In this document: piece by piece, positions 1 through 5,561 of the stretch
Layout: the number at the start of each line of letters is the position of its first letter
Position numbering within the stretch: the first letter of the stretch is position 1
Source of the DNA: Candidatus Thalassarchaeaceae archaeon
GTDB lineage: Archaea; Thermoplasmatota; Poseidoniia; Poseidoniales; Thalassarchaeaceae
Direction: 5' to 3'
DNA length: 8,001 nucleotides
Assembly: GCA_029250565.1 (NCBI GenBank)
Contig: JAQXFA010000139.1
Coordinates: forward strand, 1-8,001
Notes under the pieces: generated by a model
Database searches by the model: none
The model's input: only the letters and a program-made list of their open reading frames with translations
What the model was told of the DNA's origin: nothing
Translations under genes and position numbers: made by a program

Positions 1-79
1 TATCCACCTTTGGCTATTTGCATGCTAACTAAGCGTCGTATTGAAGTCCTTTAGGCTGTGCCCCAAACGAGGTACAAAC
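1..79. other. Leader/intergenic stretch upstream of pdxT
   Basis: No gene is visible here. An in-frame stop (TAA at 26-28) followed by a TTG at 41 would allow a 13-residue N-terminal extension of PdxT, but those residues do not resemble the family. I see no convincing archaeal TATA/BRE element; the AT-richer patch around 11-20 is too weak to call. A Shine-Dalgarno-like GAGGT lies at 69-73. The upstream gene, if the operon continues leftward, is outside the window. Confidence 0.4.
69..73 (+). promoter_or_regulatory. Ribosome binding site of pdxT (decides the start)
   Basis: GAGGT ends 6 bases before the ATG at 80, which is good Shine-Dalgarno spacing for archaeal 16S rRNA. It supports initiation at 80 rather than at the upstream TTG at 41. 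Confidence 0.6.
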
Positions 80-682
80 ATGGTTAGCGTCGGGCTCGTG
101 ATGTTGCAAGGCGCACGACATGCCCATATTGCTACTTTAGAATCAGCATCGGAGGAACTTGGGGTCGACCTCGAAACTATCGAATTGAGAACCCCTCTTG
201 ACCTCCAAACAAGTGAACTAGATGCGATTATATTCCCTGGTGGCGAATCAACAACAATGCGACTGACAGGGTCTAACGACCTGAACAATCTCCTACCATC
301 ATTGTTTGAATGGTTACGTACTAATGAAAAAACTCCGGTACTAGCAACTTGTGCCGGAGCAATCCTACTTGCACAACCCAATGATAGCGGAACACCATTG
401 GTTAACGCAACCGTAAACAGAAATGGCTACGGCAGTCAAGCAGATTCCTTCCAAGCAATGTTAGAAGTGCCAACACTGGGAGAACCCTACCCGGGTGTAT
501 TCATTCGCGCTCCAAGATTTGATTCGGTAGGAGAAGGCGCACAAGCAATTGCTATTCACAAGCAAGAAGTTGTTGGAATAAGGCAAGAAAACCGTTTAGC
601 GGTTACCTTTCACCCAGAATTGTCAGGAGACCTAAGATTCCACACTTGGTTACTAAAACTAGCACAAGGTGATGATGTATGA
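80..682 (+). CDS. pdxT: Pyridoxal 5'-phosphate synthase glutaminase subunit PdxT
   Basis: This is a class I (triad) glutamine amidotransferase. It hydrolyses glutamine and passes ammonia to PdxS, which makes pyridoxal 5'-phosphate from ribose 5-phosphate and glyceraldehyde 3-phosphate. With the ATG at 80 the protein has 200 residues, normal for the family. It opens with the typical strand VGLVMLQGA and H14. The oxyanion/glutamine-binding GGEST is at 54-58, the nucleophile Cys91 lies in TCAGAILLA, the segment RNGYGSQ at 114-120 matches the usual RNxFGRQ, and VFIRAP is at 140-145. The catalytic His178 and Glu180 are in FHPELSGD. All triad residues are present, so it should be active. The partner pdxS is not in this window and may lie upstream or elsewhere. 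Its stop overlaps the next gene's start (ATGA at 679-682), which implies translational coupling. The longer TTG start at 41 adds residues unlike the family and is rejected. Confidence 0.95.
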   Translation: MVSVGLVMLQGARHAHIATLESASEELGVDLETIELRTPLDLQTSELDAIIFPGGESTTMRLTGSNDLNNLLPSLFEWLRTNEKTPVLATCAGAILLAQPNDSGTPLVNATVNRNGYGSQADSFQAMLEVPTLGEPYPGVFIRAPRFDSVGEGAQAIAIHKQEVVGIRQENRLAVTFHPELSGDLRFHTWLLKLAQGDDV

Positions 683-1812
683 AACTTGAAATTCACCAAC
701 CAAATATGCCTGAACCGGTTGAACCACCGACAAGAGATGAAGCTGAAGGTTGTATACAATGCCAAATTGGTAGTAAAATGGTGCTGTTCATCACAGGTGA
801 ATGTCACTGGCAATGTGATTACTGCCCTCTTTCAGAAAACCGCCGCGAAATAGATCACATGTATGCAAACGAGCGGCGCTGCGAAGTTGCTGAATGGGAC
901 GCTGTGATAGAAGAAGCAAGGGCGATGGATGCCACTGGGACAGGGATAACGGGAGGAGACCCTATGATGGTCAGAGAACGGGTTGAAGAGGCTTGTAAAA
1001 CTCTGAAAAGCGAACTCGGAGATTCCCACCATATCCATCTTTACACCAGCATCCCATTCCCACCTAAACATGCAGAAAGTTTAGCGGAATCGGGCTTAGA
1101 TGAAATCAGATTTCATCTTTTAGATTTAGAATTAGAACGCTACATACCAACCATTGCGGCGTGTGCGGAAACCAACATGAATGTTGGAATTGAGATACCA
1201 TGTGAGCCAGATAAAGAAGAGAGACTCTACGAACTAATTGAGGAACTGCGCCACACATCAATAGAATTTATCAATCTAAATGAACTGGAAATTACAATTG
1301 GTAATCATGATAATATGGAACTTAGAGGATTTAATCTAACCAACGAATTAACTGCTGGAGCTGAAGGTTCTGACGAACTTGCAAGAGCTATTCGTAATCA
1401 AGTCAATATGGCGAATCTTGGAACGGACACTCATGAGCCATACGGTTATTCTGTCAAATATTGTACATCATCTTACAAAGACTCAGGACAACTTCGCCGG
1501 CGCTTCATGAGAAGAGGAGAGGCTAGTATCTCCCCGCATGAGCAACTAACGGATGATGGGACTCTAGTGTTTGGTGCCATCTATTGCCAAGATGATGAAT
1601 CAGATGATTTCGTAAAAGAACTGGTTGAAACCTGTGATATACCTATGCAATTTCTCTACCATGATGCCGAAAATGGTAGAATTGAGGTGCCATTATTACT
1701 TGCTGAAGGAGTTGCTGATGAGATTGCTGCCCCCGCAGCAATGATTGAGGTTCATCCAACTTATGAGCGATTGGAAGTCAGCCTAATTTGGCTCAATGAG
1801 CACCGCCCATAA
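679..1812 (+). CDS. Radical SAM protein, COG2108-like (pyruvate formate-lyase activase-related), function unknown
   Basis: The protein has 377 residues. The radical SAM motif CxxxCxxC is intact at C42, C46 and C49 (CHWQCDYCP) and should bind a [4Fe-4S] cluster that cleaves S-adenosylmethionine. GITGGDP at 89-95 is the GGE-like SAM-binding motif of the family. A second cysteine pair, C25 and C28, lies just upstream within GCIQCQIGSKMVLFITG. That arrangement is, from memory, typical of an archaeal group described as related to pyruvate formate-lyase activating enzymes (COG2108). A later conserved-looking segment, YCTSSYKD at 261-268, may supply another ligand. The C-terminal third resembles no domain I recognise. 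The substrate is unknown. The gene overlaps pdxT by 4 bp, and a GGTGAT Shine-Dalgarno at 668-673 sits 5 bases before the ATG, so the start is secure. Being coupled to pdxT does not by itself show a role in vitamin B6 metabolism. Confidence 0.85.
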   Translation: MKLEIHQPNMPEPVEPPTRDEAEGCIQCQIGSKMVLFITGECHWQCDYCPLSENRREIDHMYANERRCEVAEWDAVIEEARAMDATGTGITGGDPMMVRERVEEACKTLKSELGDSHHIHLYTSIPFPPKHAESLAESGLDEIRFHLLDLELERYIPTIAACAETNMNVGIEIPCEPDKEERLYELIEELRHTSIEFINLNELEITIGNHDNMELRGFNLTNELTAGAEGSDELARAIRNQVNMANLGTDTHEPYGYSVKYCTSSYKDSGQLRRRFMRRGEASISPHEQLTDDGTLVFGAIYCQDDESDDFVKELVETCDIPMQFLYHDAENGRIEVPLLLAEGVADEIAAPAAMIEVHPTYERLEVSLIWLNEHRP

Positions 1813-1838
1813 TCGTCGGGTTGATGAAGGAGGCGCTG

Positions 1839-1848
1839 GTCGGCCGAC
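1839..1848. promoter_or_regulatory. 10-bp palindrome just upstream of grpE
   Basis: GTCGGCCGAC is a perfect 10-bp palindrome ending 4 bases before the grpE ATG, within the only 40-bp gap of this operon. As RNA it could form at most a 4-bp stem with a GGCC loop, so a protein-binding site or chance are both possible. No known regulator recognises it to my knowledge. Confidence 0.25.
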
Positions 1849-1852
1849 TTAG

Positions 1853-2407
1853 ATGAGTAGCGACGAAGAGGCTGAAGCAGAGCCAGTAGATGCTGTCGTT
1901 GATGAGGCTCCAACAATTGAAGTTGAAGAAGAGCCTCGTGAATTAACTATTGAAGAGAAACTCGCCGAAGCTGAAACAAGAGCTGAAACTGCTGAGAAAG
2001 AAATTGCTTATCGTGATGCAGACATAGTAAATATCCGTAAACGCCATTCACAAGAGAGAGCAGACCTTCTCCGTTATGGCGGTCAAGGACTTGCTAGACG
2101 CCTAATTTCACTTCTTGATGACTTTGACCGAGCGATTTCATCAATGCCAGAAGCAACTGATGACTCCATCGCGGAAGGAATCAATATGATAAGAAAAAAT
2201 CTAGAGAGCGCTCTTATTGCTGATGGAGGAAAAATGATTGAAGTCAACGGTCAGAAATTCGACCCTAAAATAATGGAAGCCATTACCACAATCCCGGCAA
2301 GTGAGGAACACGCCCCAAATACCGTTGTACAGGTGTTAGAACCTGGTTGGATGCTACATGACAGAGTTTTGAGACCTGCCAGAGTCATCGTCACGGCGGT
2401 GGAGTGA
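1853..2407 (+). CDS. grpE: Nucleotide exchange factor GrpE (DnaK co-chaperone)
   Basis: GrpE releases ADP from the Hsp70 chaperone DnaK and thereby resets the folding cycle; it acts in the cytosol as a dimer. The 184-residue product has a disordered acidic N-terminus (about 1-30), a long helical coiled-coil segment (about 32-125) and the compact beta domain that contacts DnaK. That domain carries the family signature: FDPKIMEAITTIP at 136-148, then NTVVQVLEPGWMLHDRVLRP at 156-175. Usual family members have GY where this one has GW at 165-166. A stop codon (TAG at 1850-1852) directly precedes the ATG, so the start cannot lie further upstream. The nearest Shine-Dalgarno-like element (AAGGAGG, 1827-1833) is 19 bases from the ATG, which is too far for normal use. 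dnaK and dnaJ are not in the window. Bacterial-type Hsp70 genes are patchily distributed in archaea and are generally considered acquired from bacteria. Confidence 0.95.
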   Translation: MSSDEEAEAEPVDAVVDEAPTIEVEEEPRELTIEEKLAEAETRAETAEKEIAYRDADIVNIRKRHSQERADLLRYGGQGLARRLISLLDDFDRAISSMPEATDDSIAEGINMIRKNLESALIADGGKMIEVNGQKFDPKIMEAITTIPASEEHAPNTVVQVLEPGWMLHDRVLRPARVIVTAVE

Positions 2408-2926
2408 TTGAGTGAAGAGGGGAAATGGTACGGTTCACCTCGGCGTTTGCAAGTCTTTGCATTGGGAATTACCACACTTTACATTGGCATGGTATTCCTA
2501 GTTTGGGTTGCCGCACCAACACTTGGGTTTGAAGAGTATCCAACTCAATGCCCAGAAGAGTCTCAGAATTGCTCAAGGATTGCACCTAATCCATACCGCG
2601 CCACTGGCGAGCAAGGAATTGTAGTGAATGCAAGTAAAGCCGAGGTGATGTCAGAAATCATTTCTTGGATAGAATCTCAACCACGTACTGAAATAGTAAC
2701 TGAATCACATGATGTAGGGTATATTCATTCAGTTTTCCGATCATTTGCTATTCGTTTCCCTGATGACATGTTATTTCATGTTGAATGTGAAAATGGTAGT
2801 GCAGTAATATGGACTCATTCACAATCTAGGCTAGGAGTTTACGATTTCATGGTCAATGATGACAGAGTCCTCTCCTTCGCTGAACACATTGAAAATCAAG
2901 AGTGGTCATCAGAAACTTGTGAATAA
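2408..2926 (+). CDS. Membrane-anchored DUF1499 family protein
   Basis: The protein has 172 residues. A short basic/polar N-terminus is followed by one transmembrane segment at about 13-36 (LQVFALGITTLYIGMVFLVW). The rest is probably outside the membrane on the extracytoplasmic face. The domain after residue 45 fits DUF1499: CPEESQNCS at 48-56 with C48 and C55, YIHSVFRSFAIRFPDD at 105-120, and the ending SQSRLGVYDFMVNDDRV at 138-154, which matches the family pattern of a serine-rich SRxGxxDxGxNxxRV tail. The function of this family is not established. The start is a TTG placed immediately after the grpE TGA in the same frame; GGTGGAG at 2398-2404 gives it a close Shine-Dalgarno (3-base spacing). 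No other start precedes the membrane helix, so the TTG is preferred but not proved. It is probably co-transcribed with grpE. Confidence 0.8.
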   Translation: MSEEGKWYGSPRRLQVFALGITTLYIGMVFLVWVAAPTLGFEEYPTQCPEESQNCSRIAPNPYRATGEQGIVVNASKAEVMSEIISWIESQPRTEIVTESHDVGYIHSVFRSFAIRFPDDMLFHVECENGSAVIWTHSQSRLGVYDFMVNDDRVLSFAEHIENQEWSSETCE

Positions 2927-2928
2927 TT

Positions 2929-3582
2929 CTATCCAACGGATTCGAATGGCCTACCAAGAAAGGCCAATCTCTTCAACCAAACTTCAGCCCATAGAAGTTC
3001 AGCGATTTCTTTTGGAATCGTCTCAGCCATTACAAGTATGGCAGCTTCCTTTTCAGATACCGTTGACAGCATCTTTAGGGTTGAGCGTATCCTCCACCCC
3101 TCCCATGATTCTCTTGCTTTCAACGGTGATTCAATGACTTCCCAACCGGATTTACGATAAAGGTCAGTTGTTGGACCATCGCTAGTAAACAATACACCAG
3201 CCTTACCATGATATTGCTCTGCATGTTCAACCCAATTTGGTGGATCATTGATATCAGGAACTGCAATAACATCAACCTCAATATTTGGATGATTTGCTTG
3301 CAACCAGCAACATATCATCTGTTTTCTCTCTTGCCAAGTCCAAGGATTTTCAAGAGATTCTGGTTGATTTGCTGAACCAATAACAATGCGGCTCGACAAA
3401 CCATTTTCGTTAGCATAATCTAGAGCCGCTTCAACTAATGCCGCATGGCCGCGGTGAAACGGCTGGAATCGGCCTAAAACAATCAATGCAGGTTTAGGAG
3501 CCTGCTCAGGAGGTTTGGGTTCCATCAAGAGAGGAACTTCTGCAACAGAAAATGGGTTTTCCCAATCATCTTCATCCATCAT
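2929..3582 (-). CDS. NadM-like nicotinamide-nucleotide adenylyltransferase
   Basis: This is a nucleotidyltransferase of the HxGH superfamily, most like archaeal NadM, which joins NMN and ATP to make NAD. It has 217 residues against about 170-180 for typical NadM; the excess is mainly an acidic/proline-rich extension of about 30 residues before the fold. The ATP-binding motif GRFQPFHRGH is at 37-46, IGSAN at 68-72, NPWTWQERKQMI at 79-90, and PDINDPPNWVEH at 109-120. The segment TSDGPTTDLYRKSGWEV (133-149) fits the family's second half. The usual C-terminal SGTxIR motif is replaced by EGWRIR (161-166), which is odd. The start codon overlaps the upstream gene's stop by 4 bp. A strong GGAGGG sits 3 bases before the first ATG and 6 before the second, so initiation at residue 2 is equally possible. 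Specificity for another nucleotide cannot be excluded. Confidence 0.8.
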   Translation of the reverse strand: MMDEDDWENPFSVAEVPLLMEPKPPEQAPKPALIVLGRFQPFHRGHAALVEAALDYANENGLSSRIVIGSANQPESLENPWTWQERKQMICCWLQANHPNIEVDVIAVPDINDPPNWVEHAEQYHGKAGVLFTSDGPTTDLYRKSGWEVIESPLKARESWEGWRIRSTLKMLSTVSEKEAAILVMAETIPKEIAELLWAEVWLKRLAFLGRPFESVG

Positions 3583-4295
3583 TTACCCTCCAGTGCGCTT
3601 GAGGTGAGAAGCCTTCTAATGTTGAACCCACCGAATCCAGCATTTAGGTACGATGACCAATCTCTTCTTGTCAATAAAATCGTCTTCCCTTCTGTAATTA
3701 ATTCTGCCAATCCGTGAAGTGACTCTGCGTGCCTTTGATGACTCTGCATTGTTGACAATATACGCGGGTCATTTTTTTCATTTAGAGTCTCACCTAATTG
3801 CTCTCTGCGACCCATCCAATCAACTACTACTGCCTCTGAGTACTGCTGTTTTGACAAAGATGTGATGCTCGAAATTGCGGCATCCCAAGTTTTCTGCTCA
3901 TAGAGTTGTCCTACTTTGTTCATGGATTCTCCAATGTATGGTTCCAAGTATAGAAAACCCCTTCCTTCCATACATCTCCAAGTGCCAAGGCTAGCCCATT
4001 CTGCTAACAACCAAATGCCTGAAGCAATACCCTCAATATCGCTACCATCAGCCATTCGTTTTGATGCGGTAAGCAATATAGAATCTTGCTCATGCATGAT
4101 ATTATGTTCTTCTATCCAGTCAAGGATCTCTGCTTCAATATCAACATCAAATCGACGATCAACAAAATCAGCCATTTCTGGCCGGCCTTTTCTTGCTGAT
4201 TTATCTTGCATTTGTTTATGCATGTCTGTGGCTGATGTATTCAACAGGCTGAGCCAATAATCGTTATCAACGACCATCGCTAACAAGTCTGCCAT
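3579..4295 (-). CDS. Hypothetical protein, tryptophan-rich, soluble, no recognised family
   Basis: I do not recognise this 238-residue protein. It has no signal peptide and no membrane segment, and it is predicted largely helical by eye. Eight tryptophans are spread along it (residues 14, 60, 95, 100, 106, 137, 160 and 213), with a single cysteine (C108). The central stretch GIWLLAEWASLGTWRCMEGR (93-112) followed by GFLYLEPYIG is hydrophobic and aromatic and is probably the folded core. The C-terminus has a glycine-rich turn (NAGFGGFNIRRLL, 218-230). No metal-binding cluster, P-loop or catalytic motif stands out. It is first in a two-gene minus-strand unit and overlaps the NadM-like gene by ATGA, suggesting coordinated expression. 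Upstream Shine-Dalgarno evidence is weak. An alternative start at residue 7 is possible. Amino-acid composition and an undisturbed frame support a real gene. Confidence 0.75.
   Translation of the reverse strand: MADLLAMVVDNDYWLSLLNTSATDMHKQMQDKSARKGRPEMADFVDRRFDVDIEAEILDWIEEHNIMHEQDSILLTASKRMADGSDIEGIASGIWLLAEWASLGTWRCMEGRGFLYLEPYIGESMNKVGQLYEQKTWDAAISSITSLSKQQYSEAVVVDWMGRREQLGETLNEKNDPRILSTMQSHQRHAESLHGLAELITEGKTILLTRRDWSSYLNAGFGGFNIRRLLTSSALEGK
3586..3591 (-). promoter_or_regulatory. Strong internal ribosome binding site for the NadM-like gene
   Basis: On the minus strand GGAGGG occurs inside the last codons of the upstream gene. It is 3 bases before the ATG at 3582 and 6 bases before the next ATG at 3579. 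The second spacing is better, so the true start may be residue 2. It shows that the downstream gene can be translated independently as well as by coupling. Confidence 0.55.
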
Positions 4296-4445
4296 GACAC
4301 TGCGTCACAGCCCTGCCCCATGAATATCTCCCTAACGAATTACTGCTGATAGGAGAGGTTGGAAACGCCGGTTTGAAGAACCATTGCCCTGACCGAAGGT
4401 CATAGTGCAAGGTCAAGCCGGCGTGAATGAGTGGAGTGAATTAGC
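4296..4445. other. Divergent intergenic region between the hypothetical gene and the DRG GTPase
   Basis: This 150-bp gap must hold promoters for both flanking transcription units. For the minus-strand unit the only TATA-like patch is AGATATTC read on the minus strand at about 4322-4329, a weak match about 30 bp upstream of that start. For the plus-strand gene no clear TATA box is seen. The right half is occupied by the long hairpin described separately. A Shine-Dalgarno-like GGAGTG at 4433-4438 precedes the GTPase ATG by 7 bases. Confidence 0.4.
4365..4424 (+). promoter_or_regulatory. Long imperfect hairpin, candidate structured 5' leader of the DRG GTPase gene
   Basis: The two arms pair over almost their full length. 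The outer stem is 4365-4375 (ACGCCGGTTTG) with 4414-4424 (CAAGCCGGCGT), 11 bp including one G-U. Then ACC 4380-4382 pairs with GGT 4411-4413, TTGC 4384-4387 with GCAA 4407-4410, and TGACC 4390-4394 with GGTCA 4398-4402 around a GAA triloop. The total is 23 pairs in 60 bases, interrupted by small internal loops. It ends 21 bases before the GTPase ATG. It does not fit tRNA, C/D box or H/ACA RNA: no ACA-type box follows the lower stem. It may be a leader regulatory RNA, a small RNA, or an operator region, and either strand could form it. The structure is seen in the sequence; its function is inference. Confidence 0.5.
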
Positions 4446-5561
4446 ATGGCAACTATTGTTGAACAGATTGCTGATATCCAAGCTGAGATTGATAAAACTC
4501 AGAAAAACAAGGCCACTGAGCACCATGTTGGTAAATTGAAAGCCAAAATTGCTGCACTTAAGGCAAAGCAGGAAAAAGTCGCAGCCCACGCAAAATCAGG
4601 TGGCCCGGCTAAAGGATTTGAAGTAAAAAAATCGGGAGACGCTTCTGTTGCCCTAGTAGGATTCCCAAGTGTCGGTAAATCTACTCTTATCAGTCAAGTA
4701 ACAGATGCTGAATCTGACACCGGCGGATATGCCTTCACCACTCTAACTTGCATTCCTGGATTAATGGAACACCGCGGAGCAAAAATCCAGATTCTTGACT
4801 TGCCCGGTCTCATCAAAGGGGCTGCCGAAGGAAAAGGTAGAGGGAAAGAAATTCTTGGCGTAGTCAGAAGTTCTGACATGGTTCTCTACGTTGTTGACCC
4901 TTTCCAAGACGCACATTTCAAAGTGCTTCATAGAGAATTAGAAATCGCAGGGATGAGGTTAAACCAAGAAAAACCACCAGTATTTATCACACGTAAAAAC
5001 AGAGGAGGTGTTGAGGTAAGAACCACAGTTGAACAGACATTCCTTAGCATTGAAGAGATGCAGGATATCGTGCGCTCATTTGGTTACACTAGTGCTCTTG
5101 TTACGCTTCGAGTTGATGCTACTGCAGATATGCTCGTTGACACCATGGCTTCTAACCGAGTATACTCAAAAGCGGTTGTAATTGTCAATAAAATTGACCT
5201 TGCTAGCAAAAAAGATCTCGATAATATGTATGCAATGCTTCCAAAAGAATGGCCTATTCTTCCAATTTCAGCAAAAACCGGCCAAGGAATTGAAGAGTTG
5301 AAGGATTTCATCTATGATAATCTCGGCTTCATGTCTATCTTCCTCAAACCACAGGGTCAAGAAGCCGATTTGATTGAACCATTGATAGTCAAAGACGATA
5401 GCACCGTCAGAGATGTTTGTGTTTCTTTACATCGAGATTTCGTGAGAAAATTCCGCTATGCAAGAGTCAAAGGTCCGAGCGCTAAATTCGATTGGCAGAG
5501 AGTCGGATTAGACCATCAACTACAACACGATGATCTGTTAACAATTCTAATTCGCCGCTAA
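4446..5561 (+). CDS. DRG/Rbg family GTP-binding protein with TGS domain (Obg superfamily)
   Basis: This is a 371-residue GTPase of the developmentally regulated GTP-binding (DRG, COG1163) family, conserved in archaea and eukaryotes and linked to ribosomes and translation. The N-terminal 50 residues form a lysine-rich helical/coiled segment (helix-turn-helix of DRG). The G1 P-loop GFPSVGKST is at 72-80, with K78 and S79. TGGYAFTTLTCIPG (92-105) holds the switch I G2 threonines. G3 DLPGLIKGA is at 118-126, followed by the DRG/Obg glycine-rich GKGRGKEIL at 129-137. G4 NKID is at 248-251 and G5 SAK at 275-277. The S5D2L-type insertion lies between G3 and G4 (about 165-240). The C-terminal TGS domain is about 294-371. 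All G motifs are intact and the length is typical. The ATG is supported by GGAGTG 7 bases upstream. It is monocistronic here, and its stop abuts that of the convergent kinase gene. Confidence 0.95.
   Translation: MATIVEQIADIQAEIDKTQKNKATEHHVGKLKAKIAALKAKQEKVAAHAKSGGPAKGFEVKKSGDASVALVGFPSVGKSTLISQVTDAESDTGGYAFTTLTCIPGLMEHRGAKIQILDLPGLIKGAAEGKGRGKEILGVVRSSDMVLYVVDPFQDAHFKVLHRELEIAGMRLNQEKPPVFITRKNRGGVEVRTTVEQTFLSIEEMQDIVRSFGYTSALVTLRVDATADMLVDTMASNRVYSKAVVIVNKIDLASKKDLDNMYAMLPKEWPILPISAKTGQGIEELKDFIYDNLGFMSIFLKPQGQEADLIEPLIVKDDSTVRDVCVSLHRDFVRKFRYARVKGPSAKFDWQRVGLDHQLQHDDLLTILIRR

Noticed and set aside
41..79. TTG start at 41 giving a 213-residue PdxT
   Set aside because: The added 13 residues do not look like PdxT, whereas the ATG at 80 begins exactly at the first beta strand and has GAGGT at good spacing.
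1820..1875. Possible C/D box small RNA (GTTGATGA near 1820, CTGA at 1872)
   Set aside because: No acceptable internal D'/C' boxes are present and the 3' part lies within the grpE coding region; the match is no better than chance.
2947..2966. TGGCCT/AGGCCA hairpin just beyond the DUF1499 stop as a terminator
   Set aside because: Only 6 bp, inside the coding region of the convergent gene and without a T-run; plausible but not supported.
3916..4260. 114-codon plus-strand open frame antisense to the hypothetical gene
   Set aside because: Composition is serine/cysteine-rich as expected of an antisense shadow, and the minus-strand frame is longer, has an ATGA overlap with its neighbour and looks like a normal protein.
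4365..4424. tRNA, H/ACA or C/D guide RNA reading of the hairpin
   Set aside because: There is no cloverleaf or T-loop, no ACA-type box follows the lower stem on either strand, and no paired C and D boxes are seen.
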